From Mixophyes australis (Eukaryota; Chordata; Amphibia; Anura; Limnodynastidae), in contig JAVHZZ010000003.1 in assembly GCA_036250195.1 (NCBI GenBank), positions 293,233,065-293,297,064 of the forward strand: a stretch of 64,000 nt of DNA, written 5' to 3'. The stretch's first letter is position 1; each line of letters opens with the position of its first letter. Below the pieces are notes generated by a model. It was not told the DNA's origin. It did not search any database and was given only the letters and a program-made list of their open reading frames with translations. A program made the translations under genes and the position numbers. Shown here piece after piece: positions 61,430 to 64,000 of this stretch.

Positions 61430-64000
61430 CACTGATATATGAAACAAATATTTTATTTCTTATATCACTGATCAACATAAATACTATTAGGCTTGAATTG
61501 TATATTTTACGATTCAAGTATAAACTGGGGTAAGATCAGATCTTGTAATAATTTTCAGTTAACAGATGTTCGTGCTAACCTAAACTGAGGCCTTTGAATG
61601 AGGCCTGGTGAGCGGAGCAAGGTGCTGGAACATAATGCTCAAACAAAAGTATTTTAACCTAAGTGGCAGTGCTAATTTACTAATATGAATACACATGCTT
61701 TGAAAAATTTCCATTCGCATGGAAATACTAGTCCCAACGTAGCTGGACACATTGCATTTTTGCTTGGAGCTGGTTTAGAAAGACATAAAGTCCCGTATGC
61801 AATTGACAGCATTAGTAGGAATGAGGTCGTTGGAAATAAGAGATTCAAATTTCATACCTGTTTGGTGTAATAAGTCATTATGAACCACATTAGTGGATTG
61901 TAGCCGCCTTCCTGTAGAACAGGTGGTGAATTTTGGAGCTAGTTTTTTTCAGGCACATAGAAAACGTATCCCTTCAGCAAGTCAAATCGGTGTTAGGGTG
62001 CCTTAATTTTGCTTGCTGCATTATCCCTACAGGTAAAGTTTGTTTGTTTTTTAATTGGAAATTGCAGAAGGTGTCAGCCGGTGTGACTAACTTGTTTTGA
62101 GCTAGAGCCATTTCTTACCCTGCAATTAGGATAATTAGGCATTTAGTTCTGTGTTGCCTTGCACATTGAGTTCTGGGCTCAACATGTGCCCGATATTGCC
62201 CGATATTGGAAATGCTTTGGCTGACGCACTTTCCTGTTTTGAACTGGGTGAAATTCAGGAAACTTGCTGTTTGTGCTAATCTTAATTGAACCCATTGTTG
62301 CGTCACCTGATTGATGCAGTTTGGGGAGTGAAGAGCTACTGATTATAAAGCCTCATTATGTAGCACAGCTTTTTTGCTGGCCTTTTTGGGCCCTTAGATT
62401 TAGCGAGCTGGTATCTAAACTCACCCCGGCTTTTTGGCTTATTGGCTAAGAATGTTAATTTAAGAGATGCATCCCTGATTTGCAAGTTAAACTGATCAAT
62501 AAGAAGATTGCTTTTGAGTATTAATCTCATATGGCTCATAATTAGTGACCGCTAGAGGCGATTGCTACTATGTCGAAGCCAAGTTACTGCTGGTGAAATA
62601 TGCTTTAATATGAGACCAAACTCTTTACATTTTAGAGGACCTGAACCAAAAATACCTTTATTGTAATATTATCTGTGTATAAATAACCTTTAATTAATTT
62701 ATTAAATAATCAAATGTGAATTGGAACTTTTAGAAAGTGTGCACTATTTACAAACATGCAAGTGCATGTGTGATTTATCGGTGCGATTGCGTCATTACAC
62801 GTGGCATACTAAAAGGACGTGCATGGTAAACCTATATTAATTAATTTAGCCGACTTCATCTAATTATTTGACTTCCACAAAGGGGAATGTGCAGAGGGAG
62901 CATATCAGCCATTTAGCGTTTATAACTCTAGCATATCTTTGGAGTTGCATTAGCACACAACTTTGTTTTTTAGCACACAAAGCTTCATTTAAAGTTGGAC
63001 TTAAGTCTGACTCTCATAATACCACTTTGTTTTACTGTGTATGCTTTTCTGGATGGTTTGGGGCCTCCATTGTGTGATCCAGGGTCCCCCAGGTGTGCAT
63101 GACAGACTTGAAGGAATAGAGTAGCACCCATTGTTTCATATATTTGTTTAAAAGCGTAAATAGTTTTTTATCTAAAGCTACTGACCAGCTGGTGCACTGC
63201 TGGGCAGTTAAAATAGCACACCATGATAATAACATTTGCAATTAGCTTTTATCTGTTTAGTTCCGGTCAGTCAATGAAAGGAAGTGCCAAAATTGTTGCT
63301 ATGGTTTAATGCAGATTTGCACTATTCAGCAAAGGTGTTATGTTATTCTTTACACTAAAAACTTAATCCTCATAATTATCCTTAGCAATAGAGGTGCAAT
63401 GGAACTGTACTACCAGCAGTCGATGCAAATAAAAATAAATGTACCCTACTTACATCGATGTAATCCGCTGCCTTTCGCCAATCTAAGTTTCATAACAAGA
63501 TATATAATAAATTGAATAGTTATTAAGTAATAACTATCTATATTTAGTGCGTGCACCTTGTACGCTAGTGTATGGTATCGCAGAACCCTTGTACTTGAAT
63601 AGTTGGTAAAAATTAAGTATAGACAGATTTCCATGGAATGTGCTTATTTCAGTATACAATAGAGCAATGACATGCTGAGGAAAAGTCTGTGTATGCCACA
63701 CATAGTGCTATGGGTCACTTCGCTTTAAAGCGTGGAACTTGACTGAGGACCTGCCTATTTCGCATTCTATAGGTTGTGGTATATCATGGCTAACCATATA
63801 ATTTAGGCAGGAAATACCAGATACCTAACAACCTTTACACCCTCTTTGTTTCTGTGTTTTGCTGTTATGTCACTTAGCTCTTCAGCATTGTCATTTTATG
63901 TTTCTTCTAATTGATCCTGTGCAGCCCGCAGCTCAGTTTTAACTGCCTCCTATTGCTGGATACTACAGTTAAGGAATTTAAATTACAAAATATCACTTGT
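61430..64000. other. No gene recognised
   Basis: AT-rich sequence with only short open frames of no recognisable family. A GTGCGATTGCGTCATTACAC block near 62783 resembles decayed transposon ends. No RNA genes or tandem arrays seen. Confidence 0.5.

Noticed and set aside
61685..63634. Short open frames of 60-70 codons
   Set aside because: Length, composition and lack of motifs fit chance in AT-rich DNA.

Overview
The window looks like intergenic DNA from a large, transposon-rich vertebrate genome, most likely an amphibian and probably a frog or toad. I infer this from the mix of sushi-type Ty3/Gypsy chromoviruses, Gmr1-like Ty3/Gypsy elements, Tc1, hAT and Harbinger transposons and a CR1/L2-type LINE. 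I see no intact host gene, no tRNA or rRNA gene and no CRISPR array. Nearly every recognisable open frame belongs to a mobile element. The only host-like coding remnants are a broken TEX15-like pseudogene (about 48.5-54.0 kb) and a coiled-coil segment resembling nucleoporin TPR carried inside a retroelement.

Layout. 1-3.9 kb: Harbinger-like DNA with a three-exon Myb/SANT gene on the minus strand, a second decayed Myb/SANT exon on the plus strand, and a Harbinger terminus at 3934. 3.9-6.2 kb: no genes. 6.2-7.2 kb: decayed Tc1 transposase. 7.3-7.8 kb: a probable Gmr1-like LTR. 7836-9434: a non-autonomous DNA transposon sitting in a (TA)n tract. 9647-15089: a complete but mutated chromovirus (element 1, minus strand) with 605-bp LTRs that differ at 6 positions. 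15669-28192: a four-level nest. A Tc1 element is split after codon 2 of its transposase by a chromoviral solo LTR (16036-26904). That LTR is in turn split by a full-length chromovirus (element 2, 16194-23413) and by a hAT element (24102-26856). Each insertion can be delimited by its target-site duplication. 28204-44213: a Gmr1-like LTR element whose long coiled-coil frame is interrupted by a 7.9-kb hAT element (33536-41434). That hAT carries an uninterrupted 1002-residue transposase. 44.2-46.1 kb: a hAT-type MITE and a second Gmr1-like remnant. 46191-47882, 50043-51645, 52171-53965 and 60004-60587: chromoviral solo LTRs, all with 5-bp target-site duplications. The second and third, and a second copy of the MITE, lie inside the TEX15-like pseudogene. 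54-57.5 kb: a dispersed repeat, a copia-type gag fragment and a LINE. 58-59.1 kb: a long-terminal-inverted-repeat element. 59.3-61.4 kb: LTR fragments. 61.4-64 kb: nothing recognised.

How the parts work. The two chromoviruses show a coherent sushi-type replication design that can be read from sequence. Each has a TATA-like box about 31 nt before a predicted transcript start. The first 10 nt of that predicted transcript are exactly complementary to the primer-binding site beside the 5' LTR, and this pairing is kept with different sequences in the two elements (self-priming). Each has a GGGAAAC/T slippery heptamer at the gag/pol -1 overlap, and a chromodomain at the end of pol. The most striking unexplained signal is a 32-nt hairpin module repeated four to six times per LTR in the element-2-type LTRs. 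Its stem varies in a compensatory way (CAGTGGT/ACCACTG, CGGTGGT/ACCACCG, CAGCGGT/ACCGCTG) around a nearly constant loop, which suggests a conserved RNA structure in the transcript leader.
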